Below, piece by piece: positions 1-6,708 of a DNA stretch of 10,807 nt. A model generated the notes under the pieces. It saw only the letters and a list, made by a program, of their open reading frames with translations, was not told the DNA's origin and did not search any database. A program made the position numbers and the translations under genes. Positions within the stretch are counted from its first letter, which is position 1. Every line of letters starts with the position of its first letter. Where the stretch lies: positions 1-10,807 of the forward strand of contig JAMPIM010000052.1 in assembly GCA_023662705.1 (NCBI GenBank), read 5' to 3'. The stretch comes from Candidatus Gastranaerophilales bacterium. Lineage in GTDB: Bacteria > Cyanobacteriota > Vampirovibrionia > Gastranaerophilales > Gastranaerophilaceae.

Positions 1-2
1 AC

Positions 3-28
3 AAAAAAAGAGTCCGAAGACTCTTTTT
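3..28 (-). terminator. Intrinsic terminator of tRNA-Arg
   Basis: Read on the minus strand, the stem GAGTC/GACTC (10-14 with 19-23) closes a TTCG tetraloop and is followed by a run of seven T. The A-run before the stem can pair with the T-run, so the hairpin may also work on the plus strand. It lies directly after the encoded CCA end of the tRNA, so it most likely ends that transcript. The UUCG loop is a known very stable tetraloop. Confidence 0.88.
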
Positions 29-31
29 AAA

Positions 32-108
<77 letters not shown>

Positions 109-130
109 AAATGATATTTAGTTCTCCTCT

Positions 131-159
131 ACTATATCAGCAACATAAAAACTTTTCAA
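131..159 (-). promoter_or_regulatory. Sigma70-type promoter of tRNA-Arg
   Basis: On the minus strand a -35 box TTGAAA (159-154) and a -10 box TATAGT (136-131) are separated by exactly 17 nt. Transcription would start near 124, about 16 nt before the mature tRNA 5' end at 108. This fits a short 5' leader removed by RNase P. It is seen only by motif match. Confidence 0.72.
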
Positions 160-160
160 C

Positions 161-198
161 TATTAGCAAAAAATTTTTTTACTTGTTTTTTAATGATT
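161..198 (+). promoter_or_regulatory. Upstream block of radical SAM gene 1, probable leaderless promoter
   Basis: The block starts with TATTAGCAAA (161-170) and ends with TTTAAT (189-194), 4 nt before the ATG at 199. There is no Shine-Dalgarno-like purine run before either ATG. The same ten bases, followed by a T-rich stretch and TGTTTTTAAT, precede the paralogous gene near 8155-8123 at nearly the same distance (38 versus 37 nt to the ATG). No good TTGACA-like -35 is visible. The promoter role and the leaderless start are inferences. Confidence 0.45.
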
Positions 199-1662
199 AT
201 GAAAATTAATAATAATTACACTTATAACTTGAATATCGCTCAAAACAATCCAAAGCTAAGATTTGTTTATGAGAATGACAGATTTGAAATCCAAAATCAA
301 ACAGGAACAACTTCTTTTAAAGGGAATCCAATAACTGCTTTTAAAGACTATATGCGCTATAAAAGAGTTCAGCAGATTGTGGCAGCTTCGGCAAAAGAAG
401 TTTATAGCCGTCCTAACGGTAACGACTTCCAGTTCAGAAACCTAAGTATGGAAGCAATAGAAGGGCTTCAATACGGCATAGATGTTTTTAAAGGTCTATC
501 GATGAAGGATATTCAGTATTTGAGTGAAAATCTTCATGTTATTGCCGTAAAACGCGGATGTAATAACATGTGTGGTTATTGTTATGCTGATGCAAAACCT
601 TCAAATCGAGAAATGAGCTGGGAAGATTTTACATCAATAACAAATGGATTTAAGAAAATTAGAGAACGTCTTTGCGGTTTTCCTTTATTTGGAGAAAATA
701 TGCATAGACATAATAACGCTAAAATATATAAAACTACGGAATTATTTTATGACTCCGATTGTATGAATTTGACGGTTAAAGATAAAAAAGGTCAGGTTCA
801 TGATTATAGAGATTTGGTTACAGAATTATATGAAGGCCTTGGCAGACCTTCGGCTTTTGATACATCAGGCTGGACTCCTGAAAATAAGATGATGCAAAAA
901 AGGGCAGAAGAATATGTAGAATATTTTTCTAAGCCTGAAAATATGGATAAATTAAATGAGTTTAACTTATCGTTTAATGTTTTTAGTGCTTCCAATGTAG
1001 CTGCAGTTAAGGCATTAAGAAACGGTGATGTTGAAAGAGCTAGTCGTTTGCGTGAAAAATTTACGGATAGAATTGCTAATGCAATCTTTACATTCACACC
1101 GCTCTTAAAAGAGGAAAAGTTTAATATAATGCAGCGTGCATTTGGGCTTAATGCCATAAATGCAGAAGGATTTGATGCTGCAACCATGTTTGGTTTGTCA
1201 CAGCAAGTTATAGAAAAAGTTGCAAAACTCTATGAAGCGGACTTGCAAGGTGAACAAAAATATATAAAATCTCAGAATGATTTAGAACAAAACCTTGATG
1301 TTTTGACAAATAAAATGAGTAAAATAAGTACAGCCCTAAATTCTTCCGGAAGAATGCTGGAATTTATGAATTCATTTGGCATAAAAGCTCCAATGCAAGA
1401 CCATACGGAGTCAACAAAAGTTATGTATCAGGATTTGCAGGAACACGGCAGATATCACAGATATCTTGCACACAAACTGATTGATGCTGACGGACGGGTT
1501 TATCATATGGATTATGCGAGATTCTTTCCGACTGAGATTCAGTTGAATCTGAAAAATAAAACAGCATCACCTAAGCTTGCAAACTTAAGAGAAGATTGCC
1601 AAATTACGGATGAGATGATAAACAGGCCTGAGACAAGATATACACTGGATGATTTTATCTAG
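199..1662 (+). CDS. Radical SAM protein of unknown function (copy 1)
   Basis: This encodes a 487-residue protein if it starts at ATG 199; ATG 193 adds Met-Ile. The Cx3Cx2C motif CNNMCGYC (C121, C125, C128) is the classical radical SAM cluster-binding motif, expected to bind a 4Fe-4S cluster and cleave S-adenosylmethionine. After it come MSWEDFTSIT, a DSDC element, FDTSGW (resembling the TNG-like strand of radical SAM barrels), FNLSFN, RIANAIFTFTPLL and a C-terminal PTEIQLNL. A helical, coiled-coil-prone stretch lies around residues 335-385. There is no SPASM-type cysteine cluster after the core, no signal peptide and no membrane helix. The N-terminal 50 residues are polar, Asn-rich and end in TTSFKGN. 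It is an end-to-end paralogue of the gene at 6709-8118. Substrate and pathway are unknown to me. No terminator follows. Confidence 0.85.
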   Translation: MKINNNYTYNLNIAQNNPKLRFVYENDRFEIQNQTGTTSFKGNPITAFKDYMRYKRVQQIVAASAKEVYSRPNGNDFQFRNLSMEAIEGLQYGIDVFKGLSMKDIQYLSENLHVIAVKRGCNNMCGYCYADAKPSNREMSWEDFTSITNGFKKIRERLCGFPLFGENMHRHNNAKIYKTTELFYDSDCMNLTVKDKKGQVHDYRDLVTELYEGLGRPSAFDTSGWTPENKMMQKRAEEYVEYFSKPENMDKLNEFNLSFNVFSASNVAAVKALRNGDVERASRLREKFTDRIANAIFTFTPLLKEEKFNIMQRAFGLNAINAEGFDAATMFGLSQQVIEKVAKLYEADLQGEQKYIKSQNDLEQNLDVLTNKMSKISTALNSSGRMLEFMNSFGIKAPMQDHTESTKVMYQDLQEHGRYHRYLAHKLIDADGRVYHMDYARFFPTEIQLNLKNKTASPKLANLREDCQITDEMINRPETRYTLDDFI

Positions 1663-1684
1663 GTAAAGTTTTCTTAACGATATC

Positions 1685-1713
1685 TTGTTACTATAGCTCC
1701 TTTAAAATACAAT
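1685..1713 (+). promoter_or_regulatory. Promoter of the orf73-proA-tyrA operon
   Basis: The -35 box TTGTTA (1685-1690) and -10 box TACAAT (1708-1713) are 17 nt apart. Transcription would start near 1720, leaving a 5' leader of about 30 nt with a Shine-Dalgarno GGAGAG at 1739-1744 before the ATG at 1750. Motif match only. Confidence 0.6.
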
Positions 1714-1749
1714 GACTTTATCACAATCAGTTTTTTATGGAGAGTTTTT

Positions 1750-1971
1750 ATGCACGAATTTGAGAGAAAGAGTCCTTATATGGATTATAGAAATTCTGTT
1801 CCGTTTATGAATTTGTCAGGTTTTGTTGTAAAACAGCCGAAAATTACGGAAGAGATGCCCGCAAAATCTTTACAGGAACATTTGATGCGCAAAAAATTCT
1901 CTACTATGATTAACTTGCGCAGACTCCAATATTGCATGCGTGCGGAAGGATATAGAAATGGCAGAATCTAA
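1750..1971 (+). CDS. Small orphan protein, first gene of the proA operon
   Basis: A 73-residue protein with a good ribosome site (GGAGAG, 5 nt spacing). I do not recognise a family. It is rich in Arg, Lys, Met and Phe, with a basic C-terminal third (MRKKFSTMINLRRLQYC), a single cysteine, and no hydrophobic segment for a membrane or signal role. Its last 14 bases overlap the start of proA, so the two are probably translationally coupled. It could be a real small protein or a leader ORF whose translation opens the proA start. Neither reading is supported by homology I can recall. The gene sits 87 bp after radical SAM copy 1 but has its own promoter. Confidence 0.6.
   Translation: MHEFERKSPYMDYRNSVPFMNLSGFVVKQPKITEEMPAKSLQEHLMRKKFSTMINLRRLQYCMRAEGYRNGRI
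1944..1960 (+). promoter_or_regulatory. Ribosome binding site that sets the proA start
   Basis: GGAAGGA (1944-1950) lies 7 nt before ATG 1958. An in-frame GTG at 1940 would place this purine run inside the gene and has no equally good site of its own. ATG 1958, giving MAESNF..., is therefore the preferred start. The site lies within the end of the preceding small gene. Confidence 0.75.
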
Positions 1972-3202
1972 TTTTACAGAGTTAGCTAAAAAAGCTAAAT
2001 TTGCATCAAAGAAACTTGCTTCTTTGTCAACAGAAATCAAAAATAAGGTTTTATTAAATATTGCAGAAGCTCTTGAAAATAATCGTGAACGAATTTTTGA
2101 AGCTAATAAAAAAGACTTACAAGAAGCTAAAACTCTTGTATCTCAAGCAGTTTTAAATCGCTTGAAACTGGATGAAAACAAAATGCGCGATATGATAAAG
2201 GGTGTTGTTGATATTTACGAGCTTGATGACCCTGTTGGTAAAATTCTTTTACAGCGTGAACTTGATACGGGGCTTGTATTAACAAAAAAATCTTGTCCTA
2301 TTGGTGTTTTAGGGATAATTTTTGAGGCTCGACCTGATGTAATTACGCAGATTTCCGCGCTTGCTATTAAATCTTCTAATGCAGTTATTCTAAAAGGCGG
2401 CAAAGAATCAGCTAATACTAATCGTACTATTATGGAAGTTATTCAATCCGCGTTGGATAAAGTTGAAGAGTTTCCGAAAAATGTTTTAACACAAGTATTT
2501 TCGCGTGAAGATGTTTCTGAAATGCTTACGCAGGATAAATACATTGATTTAATAATTCCGCGCGGGGGCAACGGTCTTGTTAAATTTATAAAAGAAAATA
2601 CAAAAATCCCAGTTCTAGGTCATGCAGACGGAATTTGTCATATTTTTGTCGACGAGTCTGCTGATTTAGAAAAAGCAAAACGCATAGTTGTTGATGCCAA
2701 AACCCAATACCCGAGTGCGTGTAACTCTGTGGAAACTCTTTTGATCCATAAGGCTTTTAACGGGAAGGATGAATTGCTTGAAGCGTTGAAACAAGCTGGT
2801 ATTCAAATTATATTTACCCCTGAAAGCTGGCATAAAGAGTATTCCGATAAAATTCTGGCATGCAGAGATGTTGATTCTTTGAAAGAAGCGGTTGAGCATA
2901 TAAACGAATATTCATCAGGTCATACCGAATCAATTATTACCGAAGATAGAGAAAATGCTCAAATATTTATGAATATGGTAGATTCGGCAGGTGTTTATTA
3001 CAATGCTTCTACTCGATTTGCAGACGGATTCCGTTATGGTTTTGGAGCAGAGGTAGGAATTTCTACTAACAAAACTCATGCCAGAGGTCCTGTCGGTTTA
3101 GAAGGTTTAACTATTTATAAATACACACTTCAAGGATACGGTGATATCGTAAAAGATTATGCAGAGGGTGTGAAAACATTCAAACATAGGGATTTGGGGT
3201 AA
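1958..3202 (+). CDS. proA: Gamma-glutamyl phosphate reductase (ProA)
   Basis: A 414-residue protein, the usual length for ProA (EC 1.2.1.41). ProA reduces gamma-glutamyl phosphate with NADPH to glutamate-5-semialdehyde, the second step of proline synthesis, in the cytosol. Family marks include GVLGIIFEARPDVITQ, KGGKESANTNR, the IIPRGGNGLVKFI strand, and YPSACNSVET with the catalytic thiol at Cys255. Near the C-terminus is RFADGFRYGFGAEVGIST followed by ARGPVGLEGLT(I/T)YKY. This aldehyde dehydrogenase superfamily signature is unmistakable. The partner kinase gene proB is not in the window. It overlaps the small gene before it by 14 bp, and tyrA starts 1 bp after its stop. Confidence 0.97.
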   Translation: MAESNFTELAKKAKFASKKLASLSTEIKNKVLLNIAEALENNRERIFEANKKDLQEAKTLVSQAVLNRLKLDENKMRDMIKGVVDIYELDDPVGKILLQRELDTGLVLTKKSCPIGVLGIIFEARPDVITQISALAIKSSNAVILKGGKESANTNRTIMEVIQSALDKVEEFPKNVLTQVFSREDVSEMLTQDKYIDLIIPRGGNGLVKFIKENTKIPVLGHADGICHIFVDESADLEKAKRIVVDAKTQYPSACNSVETLLIHKAFNGKDELLEALKQAGIQIIFTPESWHKEYSDKILACRDVDSLKEAVEHINEYSSGHTESIITEDRENAQIFMNMVDSAGVYYNASTRFADGFRYGFGAEVGISTNKTHARGPVGLEGLTIYKYTLQGYGDIVKDYAEGVKTFKHRDLG

Positions 3203-3203
3203 A

Positions 3204-3971
3204 ATGAAAATAGGCGTAGTTGGTTTAGGCTTAATAGGCGGTTCAATCTTTAAGGGATTGTGTGATAAGTATGATGTCGTAGGTGTTTCACGCAGCGTAA
3301 AAGAAACGAATATCTCATCTGATTACTCAACTTTAAGAGATTGTGATATTGTTTTTGTTTGTACACCAATGAATATGACACTAGATATTTTAGATAAATT
3401 GGAATCTTATGTATCTCAAAATACTATTGTTACGGACGTATGCAGTCTAAAAACTTTTGTCTCAAAGAAAAAGTATTCTTATCGATTTATTCCTTCTCAT
3501 CCAATGGCAGGAACCGAACATAGTGGTTGGAGTAATTCGTTTCCTGAATTGTTTAAGGGGGCAAAGTGGGTTGTTACTCCAACAGATGGTGATGTTCCTG
3601 AAGAGTTGGAAACTGTTATAAATGATTTAGGTGCGAGCATTATTATTACAACTCCGGAGGAGCACGATAAAGCTGTCGCACTAATTTCTCATTTACCCCT
3701 TTTTGTAGCTCAGGCTCTTTGTGAGAACATCAAAGACAATGAACTTGCTAAGTTGATTGCAGCGTCAGGGTTTAGAGATACGACAAGGTTAGCGCTTTCT
3801 AATACGGAAATGGCAGCTGATATGCTTGAACTTAATAGAGAGAATATTCAAAGCTCCGCTGTTACAATGCAAAAATGTCTTGAATCCTTGTTTCTTGCAG
3901 ATGATTATAAATCTCAGGCAGACAGGATTAAAAAGACTAGAGAGCTAATGTATCCAAATAATCCTTGTTAG
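3204..3971 (+). CDS. tyrA: Prephenate/arogenate dehydrogenase (TyrA), cyanobacterial type
   Basis: A 255-residue protein with an N-terminal Rossmann motif GLGLIGGS (residues 7-14). Family marks follow: VTDVCSLK (Ser81), FIPSHPMAGTEHSGW (His99, expected catalytic), HDKAVALISHLP and ASGFRDTTRLA. It oxidatively decarboxylates arogenate or prephenate in tyrosine synthesis. The GVSRS after the second strand places an Arg where NADP's 2'-phosphate binds, as in cyanobacterial NADP-arogenate dehydrogenases. Arogenate/NADP use is therefore my favoured reading but is inferred. It is slightly short for the family (about 275-290) and has no ACT or chorismate mutase domain. It is the last gene of the proA operon; its final 35 bp overlap the convergent M16 gene. 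Confidence 0.93.
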   Translation: MKIGVVGLGLIGGSIFKGLCDKYDVVGVSRSVKETNISSDYSTLRDCDIVFVCTPMNMTLDILDKLESYVSQNTIVTDVCSLKTFVSKKKYSYRFIPSHPMAGTEHSGWSNSFPELFKGAKWVVTPTDGDVPEELETVINDLGASIIITTPEEHDKAVALISHLPLFVAQALCENIKDNELAKLIAASGFRDTTRLALSNTEMAADMLELNRENIQSSAVTMQKCLESLFLADDYKSQADRIKKTRELMYPNNPC

Positions 3972-6657
3972 CTTCTAAAGTATCTTTGCTTGCAACAATT
4001 GAGTATGTTGGTTTCCCTGAGAAAACTTTTTTTGCAAATTCGTCAATATCAGCTCTTGTGATATTATCTATTTCGTTGAATACCTGAGTGTCAAAATCTT
4101 CGGAGTATTTAAGGCTTCTGTTGATAGAGCTCAATTTTGTCCAGACACCTTCTTTTTGAAGCAGGTTTGCTTTTAGGATTCGTTTTGCACTTTCTAAATC
4201 CGCATCAGTGTATTTTGAATCCAGAAGTTCCCCTATTTGACGGTTAAAACCATCAATGGACTTCTGTACGTTTTCATAACTAATTTCACCAAGCTCTTTG
4301 TTATCGGTTGTTGTAAGAATGTTTAATGACAATTCGCCGCAGTTTCCTCGCCAATCGTTGTCAGAATAAACCGTATATGCAAGATGTTCCTTTTCTCGAA
4401 GCGTGTTAAATAACCCTATTGTTTGAGAAGATGTTAAAATTGTATTCATTATTTCGCTTAATGCGCGTTCTTTTGGTTTATTATTCCATTCGTATTTGAA
4501 TGTCTGCATAATATCGGCTTGAGAAACAGCTCTGTCTTTGGTTAATACAAAAGTTTTTTCGTTTGGAATATAAGTATTTCTTAATTCAAAATTGCCATCC
4601 TGAATTTTATTCAATTTTTCAAATGCTTTCGTATTATCGATATTTGTAGAAATTGTACCTGTAGAATTGTTTAAAATATACTGATGCAGTGCTTTGACAT
4701 CATCAAGTGTAACTTTATCCAATCCCTTTAGAATCTCTGCTTTAGATGTGTAAAGCGGATTTGTTTTTGCTTCATTCTCTGAATAAATACTTGATGCAGT
4801 ATCTTGAGAACGTGTAATGTTTTCTTTTATTTTTGAAACTGCATTATCCAGATACTCCTGTGTAATAGCAGGATTGTTTAAAAATTCTTTTGCAGTATTA
4901 AGAGTTTTTTCGAAGTTCTTTTCTCCGGAATACCCGCTCACGGATAGATTATCTTTGCTTAAATGAATATCTATATCGAGGTTGTTTTCTTCCGAGAATT
5001 TTAAATAATCATCATTTTTAAGATTCTGTTGATATATATTTGCGAGAACGGATTTTATAGCAGGGTTTTCATCAGGTATATTAAAATACAGATTTATATC
5101 AAAATGAGCATTCTTGTTTTTTGTTTCTTCTATACCCAGTTTATAGTTGTTATCAAGTTTTTGGATTTTGCCTTTAAAACTAAGCTGTGATGCTTTTGTA
5201 TGATTTGCTTTAAGTTCTGCTTGCGTTGTTGACGGGTGCACAATTGTTAAAGCTGTTTTTGATAAATCCAGATGTTTACTAATAAATTCTTTTATATCAT
5301 CTGAGGTGATTTCATTTACGATTTTTTCATAATCGGTAATATAATCCATATTATTCTGGAATATTGCATTCCCGACCATTGAATTTAGTGCAGCTGAATA
5401 TTCAAGCGCATTGGAATGATTTTGGATAAGCTTTTCTTTGATATTATCTAAATCTTTTTGAGAAGGTTCTTTTATGTTTGAAAGAATATCATAGATTGCC
5501 TTTAGTACTTCTTCTGATTTCTCTTCGCTGCATTCCAAGGCATAATAAATCATAGAAGGATTGTTCGGGTTTGTGCTGATTTTTTCCATCCCAAAATCTT
5601 GATGAGCTGTATTTAGTCTTTGTAATTCTTTGCTTAGATTTATTTTTGAAGAAGCCAGATAATTATCCAGAATCTCAAATACAATTTTTGATTTTGTATC
5701 ATTGTTTTTAGGGCCTGTAAATCCAAAGATTATATTAGCAGTCGTTGCTTTATCTGTAATAAAATCTTTTCTTACGCCGGATTTGATTGGAGTTAAATCA
5801 GTTTCAAATCTTTTGCCTTGAGACAGTTTATTGGATTTAAAAAGTTTTGAAACAAGTTCAATTGTTTCCTGAGGGTCTATGTTTCCTGTAATCACAAGAT
5901 TCATATTGTCAGGAGTATAATATTTATCATAATATTTTTTGACGTCATCTCTTGTCAGGTTTTGGATATGCTTTACGCTTCCGCCGACAAGTTCATCAGC
6001 TGAACTTCTTATGTTAAACAAAGAGCGCACGGTTTCATCAATCGCAATTGTTTGAGGATTATCCAGTATCATGTTGATTTCCGAGCAAATAGGGCCTTTT
6101 TCTTTTGTTATCATCTCATCAGCAAGTGTCAAATCATCACTCATTGCTGCAATAACTTTAAGCTGTTCTTCCAAATCGCTTTTTGCAAGTAGCGGGGTTG
6201 AGTTAACATAATCTGTTAAAGCGTAGTTAGTACTTGCATTTGTCCAGCCGCCCAGTTGTTCGATTTTTTGGAAAGAATCTCCCTGATTTAGTTTGGTATA
6301 ACCTTCCGAGCCGTTTGTTCCGTTGAATGCCATGTGTTCAAGAAAATGACTGATACCTTTAATATTATCGGTTTCATTCATTGAACCCACATTAACGTAG
6401 TTTTTGACGGTTGTTGGAGAATCTTCCATCGGAATTATGCTTACGCGATATCCGTTAGCTAATTTGTAGGAGTGAATTTTTATTCCGTTTTCTGTTTCTT
6501 GTATTCCTAAAGATGTGTATTTCTGCGGTATTTTGACAGCAAAATCAGGAGTTACTGTATTTAACTCCTTAATTTGGTTTGTATTTTCCTGCACTTCCTG
6601 TTTTTGCTGCGGCTGAATGTTCCTAAACAAAACAGGATTAATCTGTCCTACTTTCAT
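3937..6657 (-). CDS. M16 family zinc metallopeptidase (insulinase/pitrilysin-like)
   Basis: A 906-residue, two-lobed M16 protein. The first lobe carries the inverted zinc motif HFLEH (H104, E107, H108). It also has the downstream pair E186 and E193, spaced as in the family's Ex6E element; E193 is the likely third ligand. Next comes an M16_C-type domain (DDVKKYYDKYYTPDNMNLVITGN). The second lobe lacks HxxEH and ends with the conserved LREKEHLAYTVYS element, as in PqqL-like and pitrilysin-like enzymes that close around peptides. It therefore probably degrades peptides or small unfolded proteins. No signal peptide is visible, which is unusual for PqqL-type proteins. The start is uncertain: ATG 6657 (MKVGQ) is preferred, with ATG 6663 and TTG 6690 as alternatives. 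None has a Shine-Dalgarno, and TATAAT lies 6 nt before ATG 6657. No terminator is seen at its 3' end. Confidence 0.93.
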   Translation of the reverse strand: MKVGQINPVLFRNIQPQQKQEVQENTNQIKELNTVTPDFAVKIPQKYTSLGIQETENGIKIHSYKLANGYRVSIIPMEDSPTTVKNYVNVGSMNETDNIKGISHFLEHMAFNGTNGSEGYTKLNQGDSFQKIEQLGGWTNASTNYALTDYVNSTPLLAKSDLEEQLKVIAAMSDDLTLADEMITKEKGPICSEINMILDNPQTIAIDETVRSLFNIRSSADELVGGSVKHIQNLTRDDVKKYYDKYYTPDNMNLVITGNIDPQETIELVSKLFKSNKLSQGKRFETDLTPIKSGVRKDFITDKATTANIIFGFTGPKNNDTKSKIVFEILDNYLASSKINLSKELQRLNTAHQDFGMEKISTNPNNPSMIYYALECSEEKSEEVLKAIYDILSNIKEPSQKDLDNIKEKLIQNHSNALEYSAALNSMVGNAIFQNNMDYITDYEKIVNEITSDDIKEFISKHLDLSKTALTIVHPSTTQAELKANHTKASQLSFKGKIQKLDNNYKLGIEETKNKNAHFDINLYFNIPDENPAIKSVLANIYQQNLKNDDYLKFSEENNLDIDIHLSKDNLSVSGYSGEKNFEKTLNTAKEFLNNPAITQEYLDNAVSKIKENITRSQDTASSIYSENEAKTNPLYTSKAEILKGLDKVTLDDVKALHQYILNNSTGTISTNIDNTKAFEKLNKIQDGNFELRNTYIPNEKTFVLTKDRAVSQADIMQTFKYEWNNKPKERALSEIMNTILTSSQTIGLFNTLREKEHLAYTVYSDNDWRGNCGELSLNILTTTDNKELGEISYENVQKSIDGFNRQIGELLDSKYTDADLESAKRILKANLLQKEGVWTKLSSINRSLKYSEDFDTQVFNEIDNITRADIDEFAKKVFSGKPTYSIVASKDTLEANKDYLDTLAL

Positions 6658-6663
6658 AACCAT

Positions 6664-6690
6664 ATTATATATAAAACGAAATCGAAGCAA
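6664..6690 (-). promoter_or_regulatory. Candidate promoter of the M16 gene, leaderless layout
   Basis: A perfect -10 box TATAAT (6669-6664) ends 6 nt before ATG 6657, so transcription would start at about the A of that ATG. A weak -35 candidate, TTGCTT or the overlapping TTTTGC, lies 15-17 nt upstream. If used, the mRNA has no leader and the longer starts at 6663 and 6690 are excluded. The gene could also be read from the upstream radical SAM gene, whose stop is only about 50 bp away. Confidence 0.45.
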
Positions 6691-6708
6691 AAATTGCGTT
6701 ATTTATAA

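Noticed and set aside
804..1187. Minus-strand open frame of 127 codons inside radical SAM copy 1
   Set aside because: It lies wholly opposite a gene with clear family motifs, and its product has low complexity and no ribosome site.
199..1971. RiPP cluster: radical SAM enzyme plus small precursor peptide (orf73)
   Set aside because: orf73 has its own promoter, overlaps proA, lacks a leader/core pattern, and no similar ORF accompanies the second radical SAM copy. It is kept only as a remote possibility.
2215..2899. Two minus-strand open frames opposite proA
   Set aside because: They are antisense to the highly conserved ProA core and have no start signals or recognisable products.
6664..6700. 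GCAA/TTGC hairpin between radical SAM copy 2 and the M16 gene as a terminator
   Set aside because: The stem is only 4 bp and lacks a proper T-run.
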